NCBI RefSeq assembly: GCF_009733595.1
Contig: NZ_WOFH01000010.1
Location: 248,001 to 312,000, forward strand
Direction of reading: 5' to 3'
DNA from: Actinomadura litoris
Lineage (GTDB): Bacteria > Actinomycetota > Actinomycetes > Streptosporangiales > Streptosporangiaceae
DNA: 64,000 bases
A program made the translations under genes and the position numbers. The notes under the pieces are model-generated. The model saw only the letters and a program-made list of their open reading frames with translations. It had not been told where the DNA came from and made no database searches. Each line of letters opens with the position of its first letter. The stretch's first letter is position 1. Positions 15,673-23,343 of the stretch are shown here, in pieces.

Positions 15673-16272
15673 ATGACCGACGATTCAGGTAGCGCCGAAA
15701 ATTCGGTCGACGCCGACCTGGAGACGGTGATCCAGCTCATGGGCCGGATGGTGCGGACGATGAAGTCCTCGGGCCGCCACGCCGAGGCCCGGGAACTGCT
15801 CAAGCTCTGCGAGGAGGCCGGTCTCGGCCCCCGGCACGTGCCCGTGCTGTTCGCGCTCGTGCTGAACGGCCCGGTGTCCGTCGGCGTGCTCGCCCGGCAC
15901 ATGGCGCTCAGCCCCGCCACCGTCAGCCAGCTCGTCGGCGAACTCCAGCGCGGCGGCTTCGTCGAGCGCAGCCCGGACCCCCGCGACCGCCGCCGCATGA
16001 TCGTCACCCTGCACGAGAACCACCGCGAGCGCGTCGAGCGCTTCGCCTGGCGGCGCCTGCGCCCGCTCCGGATGACGCTGGAGGCGCTCGGCCCGGTCGA
16101 ACGCCGCCACTTCCTGGAGGGCTGGCGCACGATGATCCACATGATGGAGGTCGCCGCCCTGGACGACCCGGACCCCGAGACCAAGTCCCCCGCCCCCGAG
16201 GACGTCGCCGGGGCCCCGGGCTTCCAGGTGGTCTGCCCGATCGCGCCGTCGTCCCAGGACCGCGAGGACTAG
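15673..16272 (+). CDS. MarR-family transcriptional regulator
   Basis: The 199-residue protein has a MarR winged-helix domain. The recognition region is SVGVLARHMALSPATVSQLVGELQRGGFVER (about residues 74-104), followed by the wing motif SPDPRDRRRMIVTL, with a DxRxxR pattern. MarR dimers usually repress a neighbouring efflux gene and release DNA on binding a phenolic ligand. Divergent placement from the MFS exporter and paired palindromes support that. There is no Shine-Dalgarno before ATG 15673 because the right operator occupies that space, so the mRNA may be leaderless; a later GTG at 15727 is a weaker alternative. The C-terminal 35 residues are Pro/Asp-rich and extend past the fold. Confidence 0.88.
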   Translation: MTDDSGSAENSVDADLETVIQLMGRMVRTMKSSGRHAEARELLKLCEEAGLGPRHVPVLFALVLNGPVSVGVLARHMALSPATVSQLVGELQRGGFVERSPDPRDRRRMIVTLHENHRERVERFAWRRLRPLRMTLEALGPVERRHFLEGWRTMIHMMEVAALDDPDPETKSPAPEDVAGAPGFQVVCPIAPSSQDRED

Positions 16273-16286
16273 CGAAGCCCCAGAGA

Positions 16287-16430
16287 GACCTCGGCCGTCA
16301 CGCGGGCGCGCGGCTGAGCGATGGGGGCGACGCCGGCGGCGAGCCCCCATTGGGAAGATCGCGAAGCGATGCCGCGCCCGCCCAAGGCGCGGTCACGCCC
16401 CGAGCCGCCAGGCGAGTGCCCTGGGCCGGG
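16287..16430. repeat. Structured intergenic repeat, right copy
   Basis: This is the second copy of the element at 13874-14018, in opposite orientation, filling the tail-to-tail gap between the MarR gene and csoR. Its ATGGGGGC (16321-16328) / GCCCCCAT (16343-16350) hairpin corresponds to GGTGGGGCC/GGCCCCACC in the other copy. A C-to-G change in one arm is matched by a G-to-C change in the other, so pairing is kept while sequence differs. Confidence 0.75.
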
Positions 16431-16442
16431 GCTTCGATGAAT

Positions 16443-16742
16443 TCACCCTCGGCGCATGAGGCGGCCGACGGCGGCCATCAGCTCGGTCGACATCGCCTCG
16501 CCCTTGCCCTCCTCGGCGCCTTCGGCGACGCAGTGCCGCACGTGCCCGTCCAGCAGGCCGAGGGCCACCTTGTCCAGCGCGGCCTGGACGGCGCTGATCT
16601 GGGTGAGCACGTCGATGCAGTAGCGGTCGTCCTCGACCATGCGGTCGATGCCGCGCACCTGGCCCTCGATCCGGCGGAGCCGGGTCTGCAACTGGTCCTT
16701 GGTCGCGGTGTACCCGCGGGTGGGGGTCTCGCTGGTCGCCAT
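16443..16742 (-). CDS. csoR: CsoR-type Cu(I)-sensing repressor
   Basis: This 99-residue all-helical protein belongs to the CsoR/RcnR family. The Cu(I) ligand set Cys42, His67 and Cys71 has the same spacing as the known Cys-His-Cys site of CsoR (C-x24-H-x3-C), which favours copper over the nickel/cobalt or formaldehyde branches. The basic face (LQTRLRRIEGQVRGIDRM) is the DNA-contacting helix. Apo-CsoR represses and Cu(I) releases it. ATG 16742. A double CsoR-like operator lies 39-69 bp upstream. No copZ or copA follows; the neighbour downstream is the convergent MarR gene, so this is a stand-alone, probably autoregulated gene that may act elsewhere. Confidence 0.92.
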   Translation of the reverse strand: MATSETPTRGYTATKDQLQTRLRRIEGQVRGIDRMVEDDRYCIDVLTQISAVQAALDKVALGLLDGHVRHCVAEGAEEGKGEAMSTELMAAVGRLMRRG

Positions 16743-16780
16743 GTCCGTCCTCGCAATCGATCTCGGGGCGGCTCCGGGGG

Positions 16781-16811
16781 TACCCCTCGGGGATGATCCC
16801 CCTAGGGGTAT
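16781..16811 (-). promoter_or_regulatory. Double CsoR operator
   Basis: Two adjacent CsoR-like palindromes are present: TACCCCTCGGGGAT (16781-16794) and ATCCCCCTAGGGGTAT (16796-16811). The outer halves TACCCCT and AGGGGTA also form an inverted repeat around the inner GGGGAT/ATCCCC pair. G-tract palindromes of the form TACCCC-N2-GGGGTA are typical for CsoR. The position upstream of csoR indicates autoregulation. Confidence 0.75.
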
Positions 16812-16870
16812 CCTATGCGCTAGGTGACGTGTGCTCCGCGCCCGCGCTCGTGGCGGCGGGCACCGCGCGG

Positions 16871-17461
16871 TCAGCCCGCCGGGGTGTTCCAGGACGTGAC
16901 CACCGGCCGCCCGTGCTCGGCGCCGAGCGTCGAGACGGTGCCGTTGCCCAGCGCGAACAGGCGTCCGAGCGCGGGTTCCAGGCCGAGGTGGCGGGCGGTG
17001 AGGACGCGCAGCACATGCCCGTGCGCGACCAGCGCGACGTCGCCGTCGTCCAGAAGCGGCCGCACGCGCGCCAGCACCGCGTCCACGCGGGCGCCGACGC
17101 TCTCGACGCTCTCCCCGGGGTGCTCGGCGTCGCCCGGGACCACCCCGTCGTCCCACAGGTACCAGTCGGGGCGGTGCTCGCGGATCTCCGCCGACGTGAT
17201 GCCCTCGTAGCCGCCGTAGTCCCACTCCCACAGGTCGGGGTCCACGTCGTCCACCGCGAGCCCGGCCAGCTCGGCGGTGCGGCGGGCGCGCTCGGCCGGG
17301 CTGCACACGGTGCGGACGATCCGGCGCGCCTCCAGCGGCGCGGCGAGCGCCCGCGCCTGCCGCTCGCCGTGCTCGGTCAGCGGAAGGTCGGTGCGCCCGG
17401 TGTGGCGTCCGGCGCGGCTCCACTCGGTCTCGCCGTGCCGCAGGACGATCAGTTCCCCCAT
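16871..17461 (-). CDS. Histidine phosphatase (phosphoglycerate mutase-like) family protein
   Basis: The 196-residue protein starts with the phosphohistidine motif LIVLRHGETEWS (RHG, residues 7-9). It has the second catalytic His in ALVAHGHVLRVLTARHLG and the conserved Arg in CSPAERARRTAEL. This is the compact cofactor-dependent phosphatase fold acting on phosphate monoesters such as sugar phosphates. The WEWDYGGYEGIT motif is usual in the actinobacterial acid-phosphatase branch. Substrate is not determinable. It ends far upstream of csoR and begins 36 nt downstream of the ald stop, so it probably shares the ald transcript. Start ATG 17461, with only a weak upstream GTGGGG. Confidence 0.9.
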   Translation of the reverse strand: MGELIVLRHGETEWSRAGRHTGRTDLPLTEHGERQARALAAPLEARRIVRTVCSPAERARRTAELAGLAVDDVDPDLWEWDYGGYEGITSAEIREHRPDWYLWDDGVVPGDAEHPGESVESVGARVDAVLARVRPLLDDGDVALVAHGHVLRVLTARHLGLEPALGRLFALGNGTVSTLGAEHGRPVVTSWNTPAG

Positions 17462-17496
17462 GGGCCCCACTGTAGGGCCCACGGGGGCGGGTTCGA

Positions 17497-18612
17497 TCAG
17501 GCGAGGACGGAGGCCAGGGTGGTGTGGGGGAGCCCGTGGGCCTCGGCGACGTGGTCGTAGACGAGTTCGCCCGCGTGGGTGTTGAGGCCGAGGGCGAGCG
17601 CGGTGTTGTCGCGCAGGGCCTGCCGCCAGCCCTTGTCGGCGATCGCGACCGCGTAGGGCAGCGTCACGTTCGTGAGGGCGTAGGTGGAGGTGTTCGGCAC
17701 CGAGCCGGGCATGTTCGCGACGCAGTAGAAGATCGAGTCGTGCACGCGGTAGGTGGGGTCGGCGTGCGTGGTGGGACGGGAGTCCTCGAAGCAGCCGCCC
17801 TGGTCGATCGCGATGTCGACGAGCACCGAGCCCGACTTCATCCCGGCGACGAGGTCGTTGGACACCAGCGTCGGCGCCTTGGCACCGGGGATCAGCACGG
17901 CGCCGATGACGAGGTCGGCGGCGCGCACCTGCTGCTCGATCGTCAGCGAGTTGGACACCAGCGTCCGCAGCCGGCCCTGGTAGATCGCGTCGATGTGGCG
18001 GAGCCGGTCGACGTTGACGTCGAGGATCGTCACGTCGGCGCCCATGCCGACCGCGATCTGCGCCGCGTTCAGCCCGGACACGCCGCCGCCGATCACCACG
18101 ACCTTCGCGGGCGCCACCCCGGGCACCCCGCCGGGCAGCACGCCGCGCCCGCCGTTGAAGGCCATCAGGTTGTAGGCGCCGACCTGCGGGGCGAGCCGAC
18201 CGGCGACCTCCGACATCGGCGCCAGCAGCGGCAGCGAGCGGTCGGGCAGCTGGACGGTCTCGTAGGCGACCGCCGTCACCCCGGACGCCAGCAGGGCGTC
18301 GGTGCACTCGCGGGACGCGGCGAGGTGCAGGTAGGTGAACAGCGTCTGGCCCGAGCGCATCCGGTGGTACTCCGCCGCGATCGGCTCCTTGACCTTGAGG
18401 ATCAGGTCGCCCTCGGCCCACACCTCGTCGGGGCCGTCCAGGATCTTGGCGCCGGCGGCGGTGAAGTCCTCGTCGGGGATCGCCGAGCCGAGCCCGGCGC
18501 CGCGCTCGACGAACACCTCGTGGCCGTGCCGGCTGAGCTCGTGCACGCCCGCCGGGGTGATGGCCACCCGGTACTCGTGGTTCTTTATCTCTTGCGGGAC
18601 GCCGATCTTCAC
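17497..18612 (-). CDS. ald: Alanine dehydrogenase
   Basis: The 371-residue length is exactly usual for Ald. It interconverts L-alanine with pyruvate and ammonia using NAD. Family motifs include MKIGVPQEIKNHEYRVAITP, SGQTLFTYLHLAAS with the catalytic His, the Rossmann motif VVIGGGVSGLNAAQIAVGMGADVTILD and SVLVDIAIDQGGC. The GTG at 18612 is supported by GGAGGAGC about 7 nt upstream and gives the canonical N-terminus. In actinomycetes ald is often induced by alanine or low oxygen through Lrp/AsnC-type regulators. An AT-rich patch at about 18700-18750 on the upstream side is the probable control region. Confidence 0.96.
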   Translation of the reverse strand: MKIGVPQEIKNHEYRVAITPAGVHELSRHGHEVFVERGAGLGSAIPDEDFTAAGAKILDGPDEVWAEGDLILKVKEPIAAEYHRMRSGQTLFTYLHLAASRECTDALLASGVTAVAYETVQLPDRSLPLLAPMSEVAGRLAPQVGAYNLMAFNGGRGVLPGGVPGVAPAKVVVIGGGVSGLNAAQIAVGMGADVTILDVNVDRLRHIDAIYQGRLRTLVSNSLTIEQQVRAADLVIGAVLIPGAKAPTLVSNDLVAGMKSGSVLVDIAIDQGGCFEDSRPTTHADPTYRVHDSIFYCVANMPGSVPNTSTYALTNVTLPYAVAIADKGWRQALRDNTALALGLNTHAGELVYDHVAEAHGLPHTTLASVLA

Positions 18613-18804
18613 GGCCGCTCCTCCGTCAACGCTGACCAGGACCTGCTGGCAGGGGCTACGCCTCCAGCGTGGGGGCCCGCGCGCGCACCCCGCCATGAGC
18701 AGGATGCAAACGCATCGGCGATTTCGATAACACTGTGTAAAGCAATACAGGGGCCCAGAACCCGCCGCCGGCGACCGCGCCGGGCCCGGAATGGAGCGAT
18801 CCGC
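18613..18804 (-). promoter_or_regulatory. Upstream control region of ald
   Basis: This 192-bp gap holds no gene. An AT-rich block near 18705-18755 (containing ACACTGTGTAAAGC) stands out from the surrounding GC-rich sequence and is the likely promoter/regulator site. It includes the short palindrome ACACTGTGT. I could not fix -35/-10 boxes. Confidence 0.4.
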
Positions 18805-20034
18805 TCACGGCTCGGACGGCGGCGCGGGCGGCGGCACGGACGGCCGTACCGGCGGCAGCCCCGAGGGGGGCAGCCACTCGTCGGCGATCGCGACCGTGAG
18901 CTGCTCCAGCAGCGCCCCCGACCGCCGGACGCGGCGCTCCTCGTCGGGCTCGATGTCGGCGAGCGCGTACACCGCCTGGATCCGGGCCCGGCGGAGCCGC
19001 TCGCCGGTGAGGGCGCGCTGCCCGGCGACCGCGACGACCGGGGCGCCCGCCCGCGCCGCCGCCCGCGCGACGCCCATCGGCGCGGCGCCGCGCAGGGAGC
19101 GGCTGTCGAGCGAGCCCTCGCCGGTGACGACCAGGTACGCGCCGCGGGCCTTCTCGGCGAAGCCGAGCAGGTCGAGCATCAGGGAGGCGCCGGGCTCGAT
19201 CCGCGCGCCGAGGAAGGCGAGCGCCGCGAACCCGACGCCGCCGCTGGCTCCCGCGCCCGGCAGGTCGCGGGAGGCGCGCCGGGACGCCGCCTCCGCGAGG
19301 TCGGCCCAGCGGCGCAGCCCCGCGTCCAGCAGCGCGACCTCGTCGCGGCTCGCGCCCCGGCGCGGCCCGCCCACCGCCGCCGCGCCGCCGCGGCCGAGCA
19401 GCGGCCCGGCGGCCTCGCCCGCGACGACCACCTCGACGGAGGACAGGTCGGGCAGGCCGCGCAGGTCGAGCGCGTGCAGCGAGCGCAGCGCGGCGCCGCC
19501 GGGCGGCAGGTCCTTGCCGAGCGCGTCCAGCAGCCGCCCGCCGAGCCCCTGGACGAGCCCCGCGCCGCCGTCGGTGCAGGCGCCGCCGCCGAGCCCGAGC
19601 ACGATGCGGCGGGCGCCGAGCCGCACCGCGTGGCCGAGGAGCTGGCCCGTTCCGACGCTGGAGGCGACGAGCGGGCGGGGCCGCCCGCCCGGGAGCCGCC
19701 GCAGCCCGGACGCCTCGGCCAGCTCCACCACCGCGCTCTGCCCGCGCAGCGCCAGCCGCGCGGTGACGGGGCGCCCGGTGGGCCCGCACACCTCGACCTC
19801 GACCCGCCGCCACCCGGCCGCGACCGCCGCGTCGACGGTGCCGTCGCCGCCGTCGGCGACGGGCAGCTCGACCAGCGGGACGTCCGGCCGGACGCGGCGC
19901 AGCCCGGCCGCCAGGTGCGCGGCGACCTCGGCGGCGCTCAGCGCCCCGCGGAACCGGCCCGGGGCCAGCAGGACGTGGCCGCGCGGGGACGGGTGGGGGG
20001 GAGAGTCCGCGGACGCCACAGCCATGCCTTTCAC
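18805..20034 (-). CDS. Glycerate kinase
   Basis: The 409-residue protein matches the GckA/GarK glycerate kinase family, which phosphorylates D-glycerate with ATP. Motifs include LLAPGRFRGALSAAEVAAHL (usually D-S-F-K-G, here altered to G-R-F-R-G), LPVADGGDGTVDA, RIVLGLGGGACTDGGAGLVQGLG and VVTGEGSLDSRSLRGAAPMGVA. The change of the conserved Lys in DSFKG to Arg is conservative. The C-terminal 25 residues are Pro-rich. Start is GTG 20034 or ATG 20025; neither has a good ribosome site. It may feed glycerate from photorespiratory-like or sugar-acid degradation into glycolysis; no such genes are adjacent. Confidence 0.88.
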   Translation of the reverse strand: MKGMAVASADSPPHPSPRGHVLLAPGRFRGALSAAEVAAHLAAGLRRVRPDVPLVELPVADGGDGTVDAAVAAGWRRVEVEVCGPTGRPVTARLALRGQSAVVELAEASGLRRLPGGRPRPLVASSVGTGQLLGHAVRLGARRIVLGLGGGACTDGGAGLVQGLGGRLLDALGKDLPPGGAALRSLHALDLRGLPDLSSVEVVVAGEAAGPLLGRGGAAAVGGPRRGASRDEVALLDAGLRRWADLAEAASRRASRDLPGAGASGGVGFAALAFLGARIEPGASLMLDLLGFAEKARGAYLVVTGEGSLDSRSLRGAAPMGVARAAARAGAPVVAVAGQRALTGERLRRARIQAVYALADIEPDEERRVRRSGALLEQLTVAIADEWLPPSGLPPVRPSVPPPAPPSEP

Positions 20035-20042
20035 GCCGGGAG

Positions 20043-20065
20043 GTAAGCCTCTACCTTCTGCTTAC
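20043..20065 (-). promoter_or_regulatory. Small inverted repeat upstream of glycerate kinase
   Basis: GTAAGC (20043-20048) and GCTTAC (20060-20065) are separated by 11 nt, immediately upstream of the glycerate kinase start. The position fits an operator, but the arms are short and the call is weak. Confidence 0.3.
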
Positions 20066-20142
20066 GCCATGACGGCACTATTTGACACCCGGAACGGGGT
20101 CCGGGACATCGAAACCGGCGGAGAGGACGGCGCTGGAGGCGA

Positions 20143-21576
20143 TTACTTGACGTTCAGCCACTCCTCAATGGGGTGAATCGCGAAGAAGACGAGGAACAAG
20201 GCCACCACCGGCCACAGCCACACCGACACCTCGCGCCACCTGCCGACCGCGATCTTGATGACCGCGTAGCCGACCATCCCGCCGCCGATCCCGATCGTGA
20301 TCGAGTAGGTGAACGGCATCAGCACGATGGTCAGGAAGGCCGGGATCGTGATCTCCAGGTCGCTCCAGTCGACCTTGGCGACCTGGGTCATCATCAGCGC
20401 GCCGACCACGACCAGCGCGGGCGCGGCGGCCTGCGCGGGGACGACCGCGGCCAGCGGGGTGAGCAGCAGCGTCGCCGCGAACAGCGCGCCGGTGGCGAGG
20501 TTGGCCAGGCCGGTGCGGGCGCCCTCGCCGACGCCGGCGGCCGACTCGACGAACACCGTGTTCGCCGAGGAGCTGGTGAGGCCGCCGAACGCGGCCGACA
20601 GCCCGTCCACCGACAGGATGCGGCCGAGCCTCGGCACCTCGCCGCGCTCGCCGACGAGCCCCGCCTCGTCGCTGATCCCGAGGATCGTGCCCATCGCGTC
20701 GAAGAACCCGGACAGGACGAGGGTGAACAGCACGACCAGCGCGGTGATGACCCCGGCGCGGCCGAACCCGCCGAACAGGTCGACCTCGCCGAACAGCCCG
20801 AAGTCGGGCGCGGCGAACAGCTTGTCGGGCATGTCGGGGGTGACCACGCCCCAGCCGCCCTTGGGGATCGAGGCGTTCGCCTCGATGACCACGGCCGCGA
20901 CCGTCCCGACGATGATGCTGAGCAGGATCGCGCCCGGCATCCGCCGCGCGTACAGGGCGATCATCAGCAGCAGCGTGCCCGCGAACACCAGCGTCGGCCA
21001 GGTCTCCAGGTGGCCGCCGGTGCCGAGCGCCAGCGGCGGGCTCGTGGCGCTGGAGGTGACGAACCCGGCGTCGACCAGGCCGACCAGCGCGAGGAACGCG
21101 CCGATGCCGACCGCGATCGCGTGCTTGAGCGCCAGCGGGATCGAGTTCATGATCCGCTCGCGGATGCCGGTCAGCGCCAGCACGACGATGATCACGCCCT
21201 CGATCACCACCAGGCCCATCGCCTGCGGCCAGGTCATCACGGGCGCCGCCTGGAACGCCACGACCGCGTTGATGCCGAGCCCGGCGGCCAGCGCGAGCGG
21301 CGCGTTGCCGACCAGCCCCATGATCACCGTGGTGACCGCCGCCGACAGCGCGGTCATGGTGGTGAGCTGCGGGACCGACAGCGCCGCGCCGGTGACGTCG
21401 CGCGCCTTGCCGAGGATGATCGGGTTCAGCAGGATGATGTAGGCCATCGCGAAGAACGTCGTGACCCCGCCGCGCAGCTCCCGCGCGACGCTCGTCCCCC
21501 GTCCGGTCAGGTCGAACCACCGGTCCAGCGGCCCGGACGGGGGCGGGTCGGCCTGGGCGTTCTTGGACAGGGACAT
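20143..21576 (-). CDS. NCS2-family purine (hypoxanthine/guanine/adenine) permease, AzgA-like
   Basis: The 477-residue membrane protein is of the AzgA/PbuG type within the NCS2 nucleobase transporters. It has an N-terminal GVTTFFAMAYIILLNPIIL, then GLVGNAPLALAAGLGINAVVAF, a central FFDAMGTILGISDEAGL with acidic TM10-region residues, and GGLTSSSANTVFVESAAGVGEGARTGLANL. These match the signature regions of purine:H+ symporters. The last helix is followed by a short tail. The start ATG 21576 has GGAG 8 nt upstream. Upstream and divergent lies a small PucR-type HTH protein; PucR regulators often control purine catabolism, which may be meaningful. Confidence 0.92.
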   Translation of the reverse strand: MSLSKNAQADPPPSGPLDRWFDLTGRGTSVARELRGGVTTFFAMAYIILLNPIILGKARDVTGAALSVPQLTTMTALSAAVTTVIMGLVGNAPLALAAGLGINAVVAFQAAPVMTWPQAMGLVVIEGVIIVVLALTGIRERIMNSIPLALKHAIAVGIGAFLALVGLVDAGFVTSSATSPPLALGTGGHLETWPTLVFAGTLLLMIALYARRMPGAILLSIIVGTVAAVVIEANASIPKGGWGVVTPDMPDKLFAAPDFGLFGEVDLFGGFGRAGVITALVVLFTLVLSGFFDAMGTILGISDEAGLVGERGEVPRLGRILSVDGLSAAFGGLTSSSANTVFVESAAGVGEGARTGLANLATGALFAATLLLTPLAAVVPAQAAAPALVVVGALMMTQVAKVDWSDLEITIPAFLTIVLMPFTYSITIGIGGGMVGYAVIKIAVGRWREVSVWLWPVVALFLVFFAIHPIEEWLNVK

Positions 21577-21730
21577 GCGGACGCTCCGGTTCGGCGCGGG
21601 GTCTCGGAAAACGGCGAGGTCAGGTTAGCCGCAGGCCGCTCGGAACCGTGGAGCGAGGTGGCGCGCGGCGGTGATTTCGGTCCCGTGCTGCGTGACGAGC
21701 GGCGTCCGCTATAGCCTGCCCAGGTGTGAA

Positions 21731-21928
21731 ATGCCAGAATCGGCGAACGCGGCGGGCGGGCGAGCCGCTCCCGGCGTGCCGGCGACACGGCTGCGCGTCC
21801 AACTGAACACGCTTCGGTACCGTATCCGGCGAATAGCGGACCTGACGGGCCGTGACCTCGGCACACTAGAGGATCGAGTCGACTTCTTCCTCGCCCCGCG
21901 CGCCACGCGCTGGGCGAGCACCTTGTAG
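21731..21928 (+). CDS. Small protein consisting of a PucR C-terminal HTH-like domain (mini-regulator or gene remnant)
   Basis: A 65-residue frame from ATG 21731 contains LRVQLNTLRYRIRRIADLTG followed by RDLGTLEDRVDFFLAPRA. This closely resembles the C-terminal helix-turn-helix of PucR/CdaR-family activators (pattern V-x-x-N-T-x-R-Y-R-x-R-R-I-x-x-L-T-G-R-D-L). The long N-terminal sensing domain of that family is absent, and no PucR-like sequence was seen upstream. It is either the 3' remnant of a deleted regulator or a free-standing DNA-binding domain. It begins 154 nt from the divergent purine permease start. No strong ribosome site is visible, which favours a remnant. The XRE-TPR gene starts 14 nt downstream. 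Confidence 0.6.
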   Translation: MPESANAAGGRAAPGVPATRLRVQLNTLRYRIRRIADLTGRDLGTLEDRVDFFLAPRATRWASTL

Positions 21929-21942
21929 GCGGTGGTCAAACG

Positions 21943-23241
21943 ATGGACCGGGAGACACTGGGGCAGCGCATCCGCGCCCTGCGGATCCGGCAGGGCGTGA
22001 GCCAGGCGCAGCTCGCCTTCCCCGAGCTGTCCGACAGCTACATCTCGCTGATCGAGAGCGACAAGCGGGTGCCCGCCCCGAGCGTGGTCGACCTGCTCGC
22101 CGCGAAGCTGAACTGCTCGGCCACCTACCTGGTCAGCGGCGTCAGCGAGGACGTGGTGGACGAGCTGCGCGTCACGCTCGACTACGCCGAGATCGCGCTG
22201 CAGAACGGCGCCGCCGCCGAGGCGCGGGCCCGGTTCGCCGAGGTGCTCGCCAACTCCGACGCGGTCGCGCTGCCGGAGATGCTGCACCAGGCGCGGTGGG
22301 GCTACGCGCTGGCGCTGGAGGCGTCCGGCGACCTGGAGGAGGCGATCACCGGGCTGCTGGAGCTGACCGAGGAGGCCTCCGCCGAGGCCGACCTCGACCA
22401 CTGGGCGAAGGTCCATGTCGCGCTCAGCCGCTGCCTGCGCGAGCGCGGCGACATCAGCGCGGGCGTGCAGGCCGCCGAGGGCGCGCTGCGGCACCTGATC
22501 TCCACCGGCGCCGACTCCACCGACGCGGCCGTCCACCTCGGCGCCGCGCTGCTGTCGGCGTTCATCGAGCGCGGCGACCTCGTCCGGGCCCGGCACCTGG
22601 CCGCCCAGCTCGTCGAGCGCGCCGAGCGGATCGGTACGCCGCGCGCCCGCATGGTCGCCTACTGGGAGGCCGCCTACGTCGCCGAGATCCGCGGCGAGTA
22701 CGAGGAGGGCGTCGCGCTCGCCGAGCGGGCGCTGATGCTCGCCGGGGACGGCGAGGACCCGCGCAACCTCAACCGGCTCCGCGTCATCCACGCCGGGCTG
22801 CTGCTGCGCGCCCGTCCCGACCAGGCCGCCCGCGCCCGCGAGATGCTGAACCGGGTGCGCGGCGAGATCACCGCCAGCTCCGCCGGGGAGATCGACGTCG
22901 CCTGGTGCCTGACCGAGCTGGCCCGCGCCGAGACCGTGCTCGGCCGCCCCGCCGAGTCGGTGCGGCTCGCCGAGGAGGCCATCGACCTGCTCGGGGACGC
23001 GCCGCGCCGGGCGACCGCCGGGGCGCTGACCGTGCTCGGCGAGGCGTGCGTGCGGCTGGGCCGCCGCGAGCGCGCCGCCGAGGTGCTCACCCGCGCCGCG
23101 ACCTGCCTGGAGGAGATGGAGTCCTCCCGCGAGGCCGCGCAGGCGTGGTTCGACCTCGCCGAGGTGCTGGCGGCGACGGGCCCGGCCGACGAGCCGCAGA
23201 TGGCCGCCTACCGCCGCGCGCTGACCTGCGTGGGCGTCTGA
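21943..23241 (+). CDS. XRE-type HTH regulator with tetratricopeptide repeats
   Basis: The 432-residue protein has an N-terminal Cro/C1-type helix-turn-helix (residues about 5-65: LGQRIRALRIRQGVSQAQLA, then SDSYISLIESDKRVPAPSVVDLLAAKLNC). About 350 residues of degenerate helical repeats follow (ALEASGDLEEAITGLLELTEE, ALRHLISTGADSTDAAVHLGAAL and others). This layout fits actinobacterial and Gram-positive regulators whose TPR part senses a peptide or protein partner. It has no membrane segment. The target is unknown. A 20-bp palindrome (23277) lies just after the gene and before the DUF5685 gene. Confidence 0.88.
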   Translation: MDRETLGQRIRALRIRQGVSQAQLAFPELSDSYISLIESDKRVPAPSVVDLLAAKLNCSATYLVSGVSEDVVDELRVTLDYAEIALQNGAAAEARARFAEVLANSDAVALPEMLHQARWGYALALEASGDLEEAITGLLELTEEASAEADLDHWAKVHVALSRCLRERGDISAGVQAAEGALRHLISTGADSTDAAVHLGAALLSAFIERGDLVRARHLAAQLVERAERIGTPRARMVAYWEAAYVAEIRGEYEEGVALAERALMLAGDGEDPRNLNRLRVIHAGLLLRARPDQAARAREMLNRVRGEITASSAGEIDVAWCLTELARAETVLGRPAESVRLAEEAIDLLGDAPRRATAGALTVLGEACVRLGRRERAAEVLTRAATCLEEMESSREAAQAWFDLAEVLAATGPADEPQMAAYRRALTCVGV

Positions 23242-23276
23242 CCCGGGGACGTACCGGGGGGGCCGGTCCGCCGGAA

Positions 23277-23296
23277 ATGATCATCTACGTGATCAT
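23277..23296. promoter_or_regulatory. Palindrome between the XRE-TPR and DUF5685 genes
   Basis: ATGATCA (23277-23283) and TGATCAT (23290-23296) form a perfect 7-bp inverted repeat with a 6-nt spacer. It is AT-rich against its surroundings and sits about 50 bp upstream of the DUF5685 start, as an operator would. It is a candidate target for the XRE-TPR regulator encoded immediately upstream. Confidence 0.5.
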
Positions 23297-23343
23297 GAAA
23301 GCGGTAATGCAGCGAGTCGCCTCAGGTGGGGAGTTCTTCGGGA

